Positions 6,244 to 13,609 of a DNA stretch of 13,822 nt are shown in pieces. Every line of letters begins with the position of its first letter. Within the stretch, counting starts at the first letter, position 1. A program made the translations under genes and the position numbers. A model generated the notes under the pieces. That model did no database searches. It saw only the letters and a list, made by a program, of their open reading frames with translations, and had not been told where the DNA came from. The stretch covers positions 1 to 13,822 of the forward strand of contig JAZSED010000012.1 in the NCBI GenBank assembly GCA_045531495.1, given 5' to 3'. Source of the stretch: URNF01 sp045531495. Its GTDB lineage: Bacteria; Bacillota; Clostridia; Oscillospirales; Acutalibacteraceae.

Positions 6244-7791
6244 GTGAAACGGTTTTTTGCGGGCTTGCTCGTGCTGATACTGCTTTGCGGTTTGTGTGCG
6301 TGCCGCGAAAACGAAAGCGACCTTTCCTCGTTGTCCGAAAACCCAAGCGCCGTACAGACGGTTGATGGGTTTACCGTGGCATACAACCGCGAGGACACGT
6401 TAAATCCGTTTGCAGCGAAAACCGAGCTGAATGTACAGCTTTCTGGCCTTTTGTATGAAACACCTGTCACCATAGGTGAAAACTTTATGCCGCAAGAAGC
6501 ATTGTCAGCGGTCAAAATGCCCGACCCTTCCCACATTATAACCACCGTGCGTGCGGGGGCAAAATTTTCGGACGGGACGGCGGTTACCGCTGAGGACGTG
6601 CGTTTTTCTTTTGAACAAGCGAAAAGCAGCGAAAATTACGCGGCGTTGCTCGCAAACTTCGCTTCGGTAACGGTAAAAGGCAGAGATGTGACCTTCACCC
6701 TTGCTAAAGCGGACATTAACGCTACTGCTAACCTTGTTTTTCCCGTTGTGAAACGGTCTACCGTCACCGATAAAGCAGGTCAAGCGCCTATCGGCAGCGG
6801 TCCGTATGTTTACGACGCGGAAAAGGCGGTGCTTGTCGCCAATCCGTATTATACCGACATCCCTACTTTCGCCACGATCGGGTTAAAGCATCTCGTCAGT
6901 GAGACCGAGGTGTTACAATCACTCGAAAACGGCAGTATCCGTTATATGTACACCGACTTAAGCGGAGAAATTCCGCGCACTTTAGCAAAAACGAGTGCTG
7001 TGGATTTGAACCGACTGACTTTTCTCGGTGTGAACAGCGCAAGACCTTTGACCGCTGACCCCATCTTCCGCAAAGCGTTATCCACGGCGATCAACCGTAC
7101 CGCGCTTGCCGCCAATTCTTATACCGGCAGAGCATTACCCGCCACCTCGCCGTTTCACCCGAAATGGCAGGCCGCCGCAGGTATCTCCACAGCACCTGCC
7201 AACGACAACGCCGCGCTTGCCAAGCAACTGCTTGCCGAGGTTCTGAAAAAACCGATTACCACCACGGCGGCAACCACCGGTGCCACTGTTACCGCAACCA
7301 CTGCTGCTACGGTGTCGACAACCGCGGCAACCACGGCGCAAACCACCGCGTTACGTAACTTCTCGCTTGTGTACGTCACAGGCAACACCTGCAGAGAGGC
7401 TGCCGTGAAAATGTTGACTGCCGCTTTTGCGGATATAGGTATAACGGTGACTCCCGTTCCCCTTCATTATGCTGACTATCTCGCGCGCTTACAAAGCGGC
7501 GATTTTGACCTGTATCTCGGTGAGATACAACTATTGCCGTCTATGTCTCTTGACCCGTTTTTAAACGGCGGTGCCGCTTCATACGGCATCTACGCGCCCA
7601 AAACCGCCGCCGCATACAACGCCTGGATACGCTCCGAAGGCGAACTGCAAGCGTTTGTTGCCGCTTTTGGCGAGGAAATGCCCTTTATTCCGCTGTGTTG
7701 GCGGCAAGGCTTGGCGGCGTATTCTAAAGCGTTTTCTTCTGTAACGCCGTTAGCGTTTCATCCGTATAACGGCATCTCGGAATGGAAATAA
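6244..7791 (+). CDS. Oligopeptide/solute-binding lipoprotein (SBP_bac_5 family), orphan
   Basis: A 515-residue extracytoplasmic lipoprotein starting at GTG. GGGAG (6235-6239) and AAGGA (6229-6233) lie upstream. The signal peptide (MKRFFAGLLVLILLCG) ends in a lipobox LCAC, so Cys20 should be lipidated and membrane anchored. Family-5 binding protein features follow: LNPF (53-56), an SDGTAVTAEDVRFSFE segment (109-124), GSGPYVY (184-190), and FRKALSTAINRTALA (275-289). Such proteins bind peptides or similar ligands for ABC importers. No permease or ATPase gene adjoins it, so it either works with a distant transporter or has a sensing role. Residues 338-369 are an unusual Thr/Ala-rich tract between the helix ending LAEVLKKP and the strand FSLVYV. 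It is transcribed from its own promoter. Ligand unknown. Confidence 0.9.
   Translation: MKRFFAGLLVLILLCGLCACRENESDLSSLSENPSAVQTVDGFTVAYNREDTLNPFAAKTELNVQLSGLLYETPVTIGENFMPQEALSAVKMPDPSHIITTVRAGAKFSDGTAVTAEDVRFSFEQAKSSENYAALLANFASVTVKGRDVTFTLAKADINATANLVFPVVKRSTVTDKAGQAPIGSGPYVYDAEKAVLVANPYYTDIPTFATIGLKHLVSETEVLQSLENGSIRYMYTDLSGEIPRTLAKTSAVDLNRLTFLGVNSARPLTADPIFRKALSTAINRTALAANSYTGRALPATSPFHPKWQAAAGISTAPANDNAALAKQLLAEVLKKPITTTAATTGATVTATTAATVSTTAATTAQTTALRNFSLVYVTGNTCREAAVKMLTAAFADIGITVTPVPLHYADYLARLQSGDFDLYLGEIQLLPSMSLDPFLNGGAASYGIYAPKTAAAYNAWIRSEGELQAFVAAFGEEMPFIPLCWRQGLAAYSKAFSSVTPLAFHPYNGISEWK
7255..7350 (+). repeat. Thr/Ala-coding low-complexity tract inside the lipoprotein gene
   Basis: About 32 codons, nearly all ACN (Thr) and GCN (Ala), forming imperfect repeats of ACC/GCG/ACA-type triplets. 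It encodes residues 338-369 of the binding protein. Likely a flexible surface insertion. Confidence 0.75.
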
Positions 7792-7830
7792 ATTTGACAA
7801 AGTATATTATGAGAAAGGTGTGCTGTCCCT

Positions 7831-8184
7831 ATGATCCGTATTGAAAATCAACTCGGCACCATCGAAATCTCCCAGGAGTATTTCAGTTTCCTTATCGGTA
7901 GCGCTGTTACCGGTTGTTACGGTGTCACCGGCATGGTAAGAAGCGGTGCCCGCCAGGGTATTCGTTCTTTACTTACCCGCCGCACCCATACCGACGACGG
8001 TGTGCGTGTACGCAGCGAGGGCAACAAATTGGTCGTTGACCTGCACATTGCCGTTATCCACGGTATGAATATTTCCGCTATTGCAAAAAGCATCGTAAAC
8101 AAAGTACGCTTTACCGTTGAACAGGCCACGGGGCTTACGGTGAAGAAGGTCAACGTGTTCGTTGACAGTATGAAAGCCGAATAA
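7831..8184 (+). CDS. Asp23/Gls24 family envelope stress protein (YloU-like)
   Basis: A 117-residue Asp23/Gls24-family protein. Family-typical features are the GTIEISQEYFSFLIGSAVTGCYGVTGM start, the strand VRVRSEGNKLVVDLHIAVIHG, the helix ISAIAKSIVNKVRFTVEQATG, and the final strand VKKVNVFVD. Members of this family are small, abundant cytoplasmic proteins linked to envelope homeostasis; the exact biochemical role is unclear. As in many Firmicutes (yloU-yloV), it sits directly upstream of the FakA gene, 32 bases away, and probably shares its transcript. The best ribosome site, GAAAGG (7813-7818), is 12 bases from the ATG, longer than usual. No convincing promoter is seen in the 39-base gap before it, so transcription may run through from the lipoprotein gene. 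Confidence 0.92.
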   Translation: MIRIENQLGTIEISQEYFSFLIGSAVTGCYGVTGMVRSGARQGIRSLLTRRTHTDDGVRVRSEGNKLVVDLHIAVIHGMNISAIAKSIVNKVRFTVEQATGLTVKKVNVFVDSMKAE

Positions 8185-8216
8185 ACCCGTATAGGCTCAA
8201 CAAAGGAGTGTAACCA

Positions 8217-9896
8217 ATGATACAAGGAAAGATTCTGCGCGACGCCATTATTTCCGGCTCCAACCGTTTGTCCTCCGTTAAAGAGGCGGTTGACGCGCTC
8301 AACGTGTTCCCCGTACCCGACGGCGACACCGGTACCAATATGTCTATGACCATTGCGGCAGGTGCCAGAGAGCTTGCCCGCTTACAGGATGACGTTGCGG
8401 TGAGCAAGGTGGCGGACACCGCCGCTTCCGCACTGCTTCGCGGCGCGCGCGGCAACTCGGGCGTTATTCTGTCCCTTTTGTTCCGCGGCTTTTCCAAGGG
8501 CCTCAAAGGCAAAGAGGAAGCCAATGGCGCTGACCTTGCGGCCGCGCTGACCCTGGGTGTAGAGGCCGCGTACAAAGCGGTTATGAAGCCCACCGAAGGC
8601 ACCATTTTGACCGTTGCACGTGAAGCGGCGGCAAAAGGTGTGGCGTTTGCCAAAGAAAACGACGACGCGGTTGCTGTATGGGAGGCTGTCTGCGAAGAAG
8701 CCGAAGCATCTCTCGAACGCACCCCCGAGCTGCTTCCCGCTCTCAAAAAAGCGGGCGTTGTGGACGCGGGCGGCAAAGGTTTCTGCGTTGTTATTGAGGA
8801 AATGCTGTCTGTGTTCAAGGGCGGCGAGATTTTCAAGGGTGAAGGCGCTGTTACCGCCGCACCCGCACCGCAAAGGGATGCGGTTGTCAGCGCGGCAGGC
8901 GCTTTTGACGGCGAAATCACCTTTGGTTATTGTACCGAATTTATCGTGCTCCGCGAAAAGGGCAACACCCTTGACCCGCTTTCTCTGCGCGCGTATTTGG
9001 AATCTATCGGTGACTGTGTCGTGGTGGTGGATGATGAGGATATCATCAAAGTACACGTACACACCAACGACCCCGGCAAAGCGTTGCAGGAGGGCTTAAA
9101 ATTCGGTCAGTTCGAAACCGTCAAGGTCGAAAATATGCGTCTCCAGCACGAAAACGCGGGTTGGGTCGGCGAAACTGCAGGCGAACAGGTACCGCAGTTT
9201 ACCCGTGCCGAGCCCGAAAACCCCTACGGCTTTGTAGCGGTTGCGGCAGGTGAAGGGCTTGACTCCCTGTTCCGCGACCTCGGTTGTGACCAGGTGGTGT
9301 CCGGCGGTCAGACCATGAACCCGTCCACCGATGACATTTTACAGGCAATTGAAGCCACCCCCGCAAAATTGGTGTATGTGTTGCCCAACAACAAAAACAT
9401 CATTTTGGCGGCGGAGCAGGCGGTACCGCTTGCGGACAGAGAGGTGCGTGTGTTACCCACCCGTACCATCCCGCAGGGCATCTCCTCTATGCTTGCGTTC
9501 GACCCCGAAGCCTCTGCTGATGACAATATTATCGCTATGCGCGGTGCGTACGAAGCGGTTTCCAGCGGTTCTCTCACCTTTGCCGCACGTGACAGTGATT
9601 TTGAAGGTCACGACATCCACGAGGGTGATATTCTCGCTATGGACAACGGCAAATTGGTGTTTGTGGACGACAGCGTGGCGCATGCCGCGGTGAAGCTCAC
9701 CAAGAATATGCTCACCTCCCGTAAATTGGCGGGCAAAGACACCAGCTTTGTGACCGTTATTTACGGTGCTGACGTCACCGAGGAGGACGCCACCGCCGTG
9801 TGTGCCGCCATTCAGGAAAAGGTCGGCAACAAGGTGGAGGTTACACTTATCCCCGGTGGTCAGCCTGTATACTACTACTTCTTGTCTCTCGAATAA
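8217..9896 (+). CDS. fakA: Fatty acid kinase ATP-binding subunit FakA (DhaL/YloV family)
   Basis: A 559-residue cytoplasmic kinase subunit, close to the usual 550. FakA phosphorylates fatty acids held by FakB (DegV-family) proteins, giving acyl-phosphates for phospholipid synthesis. The N-terminal DhaL-like kinase domain carries NVFPVPDGDTGTNM (29-42; the aspartates bind metal-ATP), RGARGNSGVIL (75-85), PTEGTILTV (125-133) and VDAGGKGF (182-189). The middle domain has GYCTEF (Cys239) and VHVHTNDPG (His280, His282), residues that I recall as conserved and metal-binding in FakA. The C-terminal domain has VSGGQTMNPST (361-371) and PNNKNI (390-395). AAAGGAG (8202-8208) lies 8 bases before the ATG. 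No FakB gene is in the window. It follows the Asp23 gene and is closed by a terminator at 9902. Confidence 0.95.
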   Translation: MIQGKILRDAIISGSNRLSSVKEAVDALNVFPVPDGDTGTNMSMTIAAGARELARLQDDVAVSKVADTAASALLRGARGNSGVILSLLFRGFSKGLKGKEEANGADLAAALTLGVEAAYKAVMKPTEGTILTVAREAAAKGVAFAKENDDAVAVWEAVCEEAEASLERTPELLPALKKAGVVDAGGKGFCVVIEEMLSVFKGGEIFKGEGAVTAAPAPQRDAVVSAAGAFDGEITFGYCTEFIVLREKGNTLDPLSLRAYLESIGDCVVVVDDEDIIKVHVHTNDPGKALQEGLKFGQFETVKVENMRLQHENAGWVGETAGEQVPQFTRAEPENPYGFVAVAAGEGLDSLFRDLGCDQVVSGGQTMNPSTDDILQAIEATPAKLVYVLPNNKNIILAAEQAVPLADREVRVLPTRTIPQGISSMLAFDPEASADDNIIAMRGAYEAVSSGSLTFAARDSDFEGHDIHEGDILAMDNGKLVFVDDSVAHAAVKLTKNMLTSRKLAGKDTSFVTVIYGADVTEEDATAVCAAIQEKVGNKVEVTLIPGGQPVYYYFLSLE

Positions 9897-9901
9897 GAAA
9901 C

Positions 9902-9934
9902 GCGGCACAGCAATGTATGCTGTGCCGCATTTTT
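9902..9934 (+). terminator. Rho-independent terminator after fakA
   Basis: An 11-bp perfect stem, GCGGCACAGCA (9902-9912) with 9918-9928, a 5-base loop and TTTTT at 9930-9934. It starts 5 bases after the fakA stop. Only 14 bases separate it from the ymdB start, so ymdB may depend on read-through. Confidence 0.9.
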
Positions 9935-9948
9935 GAAAGGAAACTCCT

Positions 9949-10716
9949 ATGAACATATTATGCGTAGGCGATGTGGTCGGTACGGTCGGCTGTCAGCATC
10001 TGGCGGCCGTTCTGCCCGATATACGCCGCCGTTACAACGTGGACGTGTGTATTGTCAACGGCGAGAATGCCGCGGACGGTAACGGCACCACCCCCCGCGC
10101 CGCAGACAGCCTGTTTGCGGCAGGCGCGGACATCATTACAGGCGGCAATCACACCTTTCGCCGCTCCGAATTTATGGACACTCTGGATATAAACCCTGCC
10201 ACCCTGCGCCCCGCCAATTTCCCGGGTAATCCCGTTGGCCGCGGCATAGCGGTGGTGGATAAGGGCAGGTTTTCGGTAACGGTGATTAACCTGTTGGGGC
10301 AGGTGTATATGGATGCGGTAGACAATCCGTTCTTTGTGTTAGACACGCTGTTAAAAACGGTCGGCAACCCGAAGTTCTGTATCGTAGATTTTCATGCGGA
10401 AGCCACCGCTGAGAAAAAAGCACTCGGTTTTTATGCTGACGGGCGGGTATCCGCTGTCTTCGGGACCCATACCCACGTGCAAACCGCCGACGAACAGATT
10501 TTGCCGCAGGGTACAGGCTTTATTACCGACGTCGGTATGACAGGACCTACACTTTCGGTACTCGGCGTCAAGCCCGAACAGTCCATTACCCGTATCCGCA
10601 ACAAAATGCCTGCGCGGTTTTCCACCGCGGACGGCCCGTGTCAGATGGACGCGGTGCTGTTTACCCTTGACGATACCACCGGCAAAACCGTTTCGGTACA
10701 AAGAATAAAGGAGTAA
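9949..10716 (+). CDS. ymdB: YmdB-family metallophosphoesterase (cyclic nucleotide phosphodiesterase)
   Basis: A 255-residue member of the YmdB/TIGR00282 family, which is normally about 260 residues. Metal-ligand motifs are all visible: GDVVG (Asp8), NGEN (Glu39, Asn40), GGNHTF (Asn67, His68), DFHAE (His149), and GTHTHVQTAD (His174, His176). The B. subtilis homologue is a 2',3'-cyclic-nucleotide phosphodiesterase affecting RNA levels, biofilm formation and sporulation decisions; the same chemistry is likely here. AGGA (9938-9941) lies 7 bases before the ATG. It follows the fakA terminator with almost no room for a promoter, and is followed after 4 bases by the DUF6062-type gene, whose ribosome site overlaps its last codons, so those two are coupled. 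Confidence 0.94.
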   Translation: MNILCVGDVVGTVGCQHLAAVLPDIRRRYNVDVCIVNGENAADGNGTTPRAADSLFAAGADIITGGNHTFRRSEFMDTLDINPATLRPANFPGNPVGRGIAVVDKGRFSVTVINLLGQVYMDAVDNPFFVLDTLLKTVGNPKFCIVDFHAEATAEKKALGFYADGRVSAVFGTHTHVQTADEQILPQGTGFITDVGMTGPTLSVLGVKPEQSITRIRNKMPARFSTADGPCQMDAVLFTLDDTTGKTVSVQRIKE

Positions 10717-10720
10717 TACT

Positions 10721-11398
10721 ATGCGTGACGATATTACCAGCATTCCGATAAGTGAAGTGTTTGAGCCTAAGGACGGCTGTCCCTTATGCCGTATGAACGA
10801 GATGCTCACCGAGCGTATCGCGGTGTATATCACGGGTGCCGCTATGATGGAGCCCGATATACGGCAGGAAACCAACCGTCTGGGCTTTTGCAACAGCCAT
10901 TACCGCCGTTTGTTAAAGCAGCAAAAGCGTTTGCCGCTCGCTTTGATGATGGAAAGCCACTTAGCAGAGGTACAGAAAACCGCGTTCCAAAAAGGGCTCG
11001 GCGGCAAGGTAAAAAAGCCGAAGGAACACAAAGCGGATACCTGCTTTATGTGTGAAAATATCAACCGCAATATGGGACATCTTGTGTCCAACGTGGTGCG
11101 TTTGTGGGAAAAGGAAGAGGATTTTCGCAAGCTGTATGCCGAACAACCCTTCTTCTGCCTTCCCCACTGTCGTGAGCTCACCGAAACGGCATGGGAACTG
11201 CCTAAAAAGCTACAGGGTGAGTTTGTCCGTGTGACCGCAGAGCGCACCGAGCAGTATTTACAGGAATTGACGGGTGATGTATCCCATTTTTGCAAAATGT
11301 TTGATTACCGCAACAGCGGCGGCAACAAGGATTGGGGCAATTCCAAAGACTCTATCGAACGTGCCATTCATTTTCTGACGGGTGAAGAAGCAGAATAA
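10721..11398 (+). CDS. DUF6062-type protein with two Cys/His modules
   Basis: A 225-residue soluble protein that I recognise as DUF6062-like, a family of unknown function. Two similar modules are visible. The first has CPLC (Cys20, Cys23) and FCNSHY (Cys57, His60). The second has CFMC (Cys108, Cys111) and FCLPHC (Cys146, His149, plus Cys150). Each could hold a metal ion, most likely zinc (inference). The C-terminus has the segment FDYRNSGGNKDWGNSKDSI followed by a helix, which I recall as a conserved family end. AAAGGAG (10707-10713) lies inside the end of ymdB and its ATG is 4 bases after the ymdB stop, implying translational coupling. No signal peptide. A role tied to YmdB is suggested only by position. 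Confidence 0.82.
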   Translation: MRDDITSIPISEVFEPKDGCPLCRMNEMLTERIAVYITGAAMMEPDIRQETNRLGFCNSHYRRLLKQQKRLPLALMMESHLAEVQKTAFQKGLGGKVKKPKEHKADTCFMCENINRNMGHLVSNVVRLWEKEEDFRKLYAEQPFFCLPHCRELTETAWELPKKLQGEFVRVTAERTEQYLQELTGDVSHFCKMFDYRNSGGNKDWGNSKDSIERAIHFLTGEEAE

Positions 11399-11426
11399 AA
11401 AATCCCACCGTAAGGTGGGATTTTTT
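11397..11426. terminator. Bidirectional terminator shared by converging genes
   Basis: AAAAAATCCCACC (11397-11409) pairs with GGTGGGATTTTTT (11414-11426) around a GTAA loop, giving a T6 tract on either strand. The stop codon of the plus gene (11396-11398) and that of the minus HAD gene (11425-11427) both fall in the hairpin arms. Confidence 0.92.
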
Positions 11427-12246
11427 ATAGGTATTTTTCTAAAATATACCTTGCAATATGTTCTGTATTCGCACAAATCACTGCATCCGCCGCTTGCTTT
11501 AACGGCTCGCAAGCGTTAGCGGTGGCAAGTCCTAGCCCCGCCGCGCGTATCATTGACAAATCGTTACCGCTGTCTCCTACCGCTATCGTTTGCGACACAG
11601 GGGTGTCGGTCATTTCGCACAGCTTTTTCAGCGCCGCACCTTTTCCTGCATCGGTCGAAAACAGTTCGATACAATGCGGCCACGAAGGTGCTGCCGCAAC
11701 GCCGTTCACAGCCGACAGCCGTTGTGCACAGGCATCCATATCCGTGTCATCGCGGAAAAACAGCGCGTAACATTCCACCGTATCCAGAGTATATGCGAAC
11801 GAGATGAGGTTATCTTTCAACGTGGCATACCGTTCAATCACCCCACAATGTGCAGGGGCAAGCCGGTATTTTATAAACGCTTGTCGGTCAGCTTGACAAC
11901 GGTCTACATATGATTTGCCGCCTTGACGCACCAAAATGTGACAGTCATACTGCGTCACAATATCCAAAACCGCGTTAGAAACCGCGCGGGACATACAAAG
12001 ATGCGTGTGGGTATCGGTGTGTTTATCCCAAATGGCAGCACCGTTAGAATACATCACGTATCGCACGCTTTCATGTGCAAGCACCGCAGCAGGCATTTCG
12101 CACAGCGTCCTGCCTGACGAAGGCACAAACTGTACGCCGCTTGCCGCCATCAAGGACATAGCGGCGGCATTTTCCGCGCTTAACGACATATCCTCCTGCA
12201 ACAACGTACCGTCCAGGTCGCTGGCTATCATCTTGTAGTTTGCCAT
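11425..12246 (-). CDS. HAD-superfamily phosphatase, Cof/YidA type
   Basis: A 273-residue HAD hydrolase of the Cof subfamily with a C2 cap. Motif I is SDLDGTL (Asp10 nucleophile, Asp12), motif II is PSSGR (42-46), motif III Lys202 lies in DAGKGAAL, and motif IV is AVGDSGNDLSM (222-232), followed by ATANA (241-245) as in the family. These are cytoplasmic, Mg-dependent phosphatases acting on sugar phosphates, flavin mononucleotide or similar metabolites; the substrate cannot be told from sequence. AGGAGA (12251-12256) is a good ribosome site 4 bases before the ATG. The gene lies downstream of the S41 gene on the same strand, but a strong terminator fills nearly the whole gap, so it is expressed by read-through or from a promoter inside the S41 gene. 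Confidence 0.93.
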   Translation of the reverse strand: MANYKMIASDLDGTLLQEDMSLSAENAAAMSLMAASGVQFVPSSGRTLCEMPAAVLAHESVRYVMYSNGAAIWDKHTDTHTHLCMSRAVSNAVLDIVTQYDCHILVRQGGKSYVDRCQADRQAFIKYRLAPAHCGVIERYATLKDNLISFAYTLDTVECYALFFRDDTDMDACAQRLSAVNGVAAAPSWPHCIELFSTDAGKGAALKKLCEMTDTPVSQTIAVGDSGNDLSMIRAAGLGLATANACEPLKQAADAVICANTEHIARYILEKYL

Positions 12247-12257
12247 ATTTTCTCCTC

Positions 12258-12287
12258 AAAAAAAGGATGCTTGCGCATCCTTTTTTT
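12258..12287 (-). terminator. Rho-independent terminator after the S41 gene
   Basis: AAAAAAAGGATGC (12258-12270) pairs with GCATCCTTTTTTT (12275-12287) around a 4-base loop, 1 base after the S41 stop codon (12289-12291). On the minus strand the T7 tract runs straight into the ribosome site of the HAD gene. The symmetric A/T ends could also stop plus-strand transcripts. Confidence 0.9.
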
Positions 12288-12288
12288 A

Positions 12289-13590
12289 TTATTTTGCCGT
12301 AGTGGTCGCGGCAGTCGTTTCTGTTGTTTCCGTGTCGGTTGCGGTGGTGGTAGTACCCACCATACCGCCTACGGTGGTGGTACCGACCGTTGCCGCCACG
12401 TTGGTGTCAAACACCTTCAGCGCCGCTTGCAGCTGGTCATCATCCTTGTCTTCAATCTTGCCGATACGTTCGGTTTTATACGCACTCATCGGCACTACCG
12501 TGTTGGGTGTGATACCCACACCTTCAATAGCACCGCCGCGAATCAGCGTAATTTCACCAACCGTCAGCCACATTGCCGAGTTATCCGCCTGCAAGGGCAC
12601 AAAATCCTGCACCTTGCCTTTGCCCACCGTCTTTTCACCGATAACGGTAGCGCGGCCAAACTCCTGTAATACACCCGCCAAAATTTCCGCCTCACCGCAG
12701 GTGTTACCGTTTACCAATACCACCGTCGGTATGGTGCTTTCCACCGAAGAATGAGACACAAGGTTGGTAACCGTGCCGTCTGCGGCTTTATAGGTGGCAT
12801 ACGCACCGTGCGGCATAACGTAGGATAAGATAGACTCCAGGGCTTCGGTTGAACCGCCGCCCGTGCAGTTGCGTACATCAATCACAAATGCCGTAGCACC
12901 GTCATTTTGCAACGCAGAGTGCGCCGCCTTAAATTGGCTTGCGGTGTTATCATAAAATGCCGAAATACGGATGTAGCCGGTGGTATCCCCTATCATACGG
13001 TCGGTAACCGCATGTAATGCATAGGTATAGGAAGTTATCTCAAACGCCAGCGTTTTTTCTTCTCGGGAAACCGACAACTTGATTTTTTCGGTGGCGGTAT
13101 CCAACGTATTCTGCACAATCTGACGGGCGGCGCCCACCAACGATTCGCCGTTTATAGACACCAAAACATCCCCTGCCTGCACACCTGCTTTGTGCGCGGC
13201 GGATTCGTTGTCTACCTTTTCCACAATCAATTCGCCCGTTTTACCGTCCACAACGGTAATGCCCGAGCCGAACGCCTGTCCCGAACGGGTGCGTAAGGCC
13301 TTGGTATATTCGTCGTGGGTATAATACTGCGCATACTTGTCGCCGAGACCGTTAACATACCCTTCCGCCAATGCGGTCTGCAACCGACTTTCATCCAAAG
13401 AGCTGTAGTAACTGCGCACCTTGGCGTCAATATCGCCGATATGCGTATACAATGCGCGTTTTTTGGTAACCGCGTTTACCTGACTGTTAAAGTGTCGCAT
13501 TGCGACCATCATAGTGACCGAAATCGCCACTGCTACCGCCAATATCACCACAGTGATAAGCGCACTGAGACTGAATTTCTTCTTATGCAT
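12289..13590 (-). CDS. S41-family C-terminal processing peptidase homologue, active-site Ser replaced
   Basis: A 433-residue membrane-anchored, extracytoplasmic CtpA-like protein. An N-terminal anchor (residues 9-31) is followed by a helical linker, a PDZ domain (about 104-175; GSGITV, then AGVQAGDVLVSING) and the peptidase core (GYIRI, VIDVRNCTGGG, VLVNGN, RATVIGEKTVGKGKVQ). Normal S41 enzymes use a Ser-Lys dyad in a TASAAE/SASASE-type motif. Here that motif is TCGEAE: the Ser position is Gly299, preceded by Cys298, while Lys324 is kept at the canonical spacing of 25. It may be inactive or use Cys. The last 34 residues are Thr-rich. AAAGGA (13597-13602 reversed) is 6 bases before the ATG. 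It lies 19 bases after an M23 peptidase gene, a pairing typical of envelope remodelling operons. Confidence 0.92.
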   Translation of the reverse strand: MHKKKFSLSALITVVILAVAVAISVTMMVAMRHFNSQVNAVTKKRALYTHIGDIDAKVRSYYSSLDESRLQTALAEGYVNGLGDKYAQYYTHDEYTKALRTRSGQAFGSGITVVDGKTGELIVEKVDNESAAHKAGVQAGDVLVSINGESLVGAARQIVQNTLDTATEKIKLSVSREEKTLAFEITSYTYALHAVTDRMIGDTTGYIRISAFYDNTASQFKAAHSALQNDGATAFVIDVRNCTGGGSTEALESILSYVMPHGAYATYKAADGTVTNLVSHSSVESTIPTVVLVNGNTCGEAEILAGVLQEFGRATVIGEKTVGKGKVQDFVPLQADNSAMWLTVGEITLIRGGAIEGVGITPNTVVPMSAYKTERIGKIEDKDDDQLQAALKVFDTNVAATVGTTTVGGMVGTTTTATDTETTETTAATTTAK

Positions 13591-13609
13591 AGCAGTTCCT
13601 TTCGTCTGT

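Noticed and set aside
7794..7810. TTGACA followed by TATATTAT before the Asp23 gene, as a promoter
   Set aside because: The boxes are only a few bases apart, far from the 16-18 base spacing needed, and no -10 lies at the right distance.
8150..8920. 256-codon minus-strand open frame opposite fakA
   Set aside because: Ser/Ala/Thr-rich translation typical of antisense of a GC-rich gene; fakA motifs are complete on the plus strand.
9866..9875. TATACT near the end of fakA as a promoter for ymdB
   Set aside because: It falls in the Tyr-rich codons of the FakA C-terminus and has no -35 at suitable spacing.
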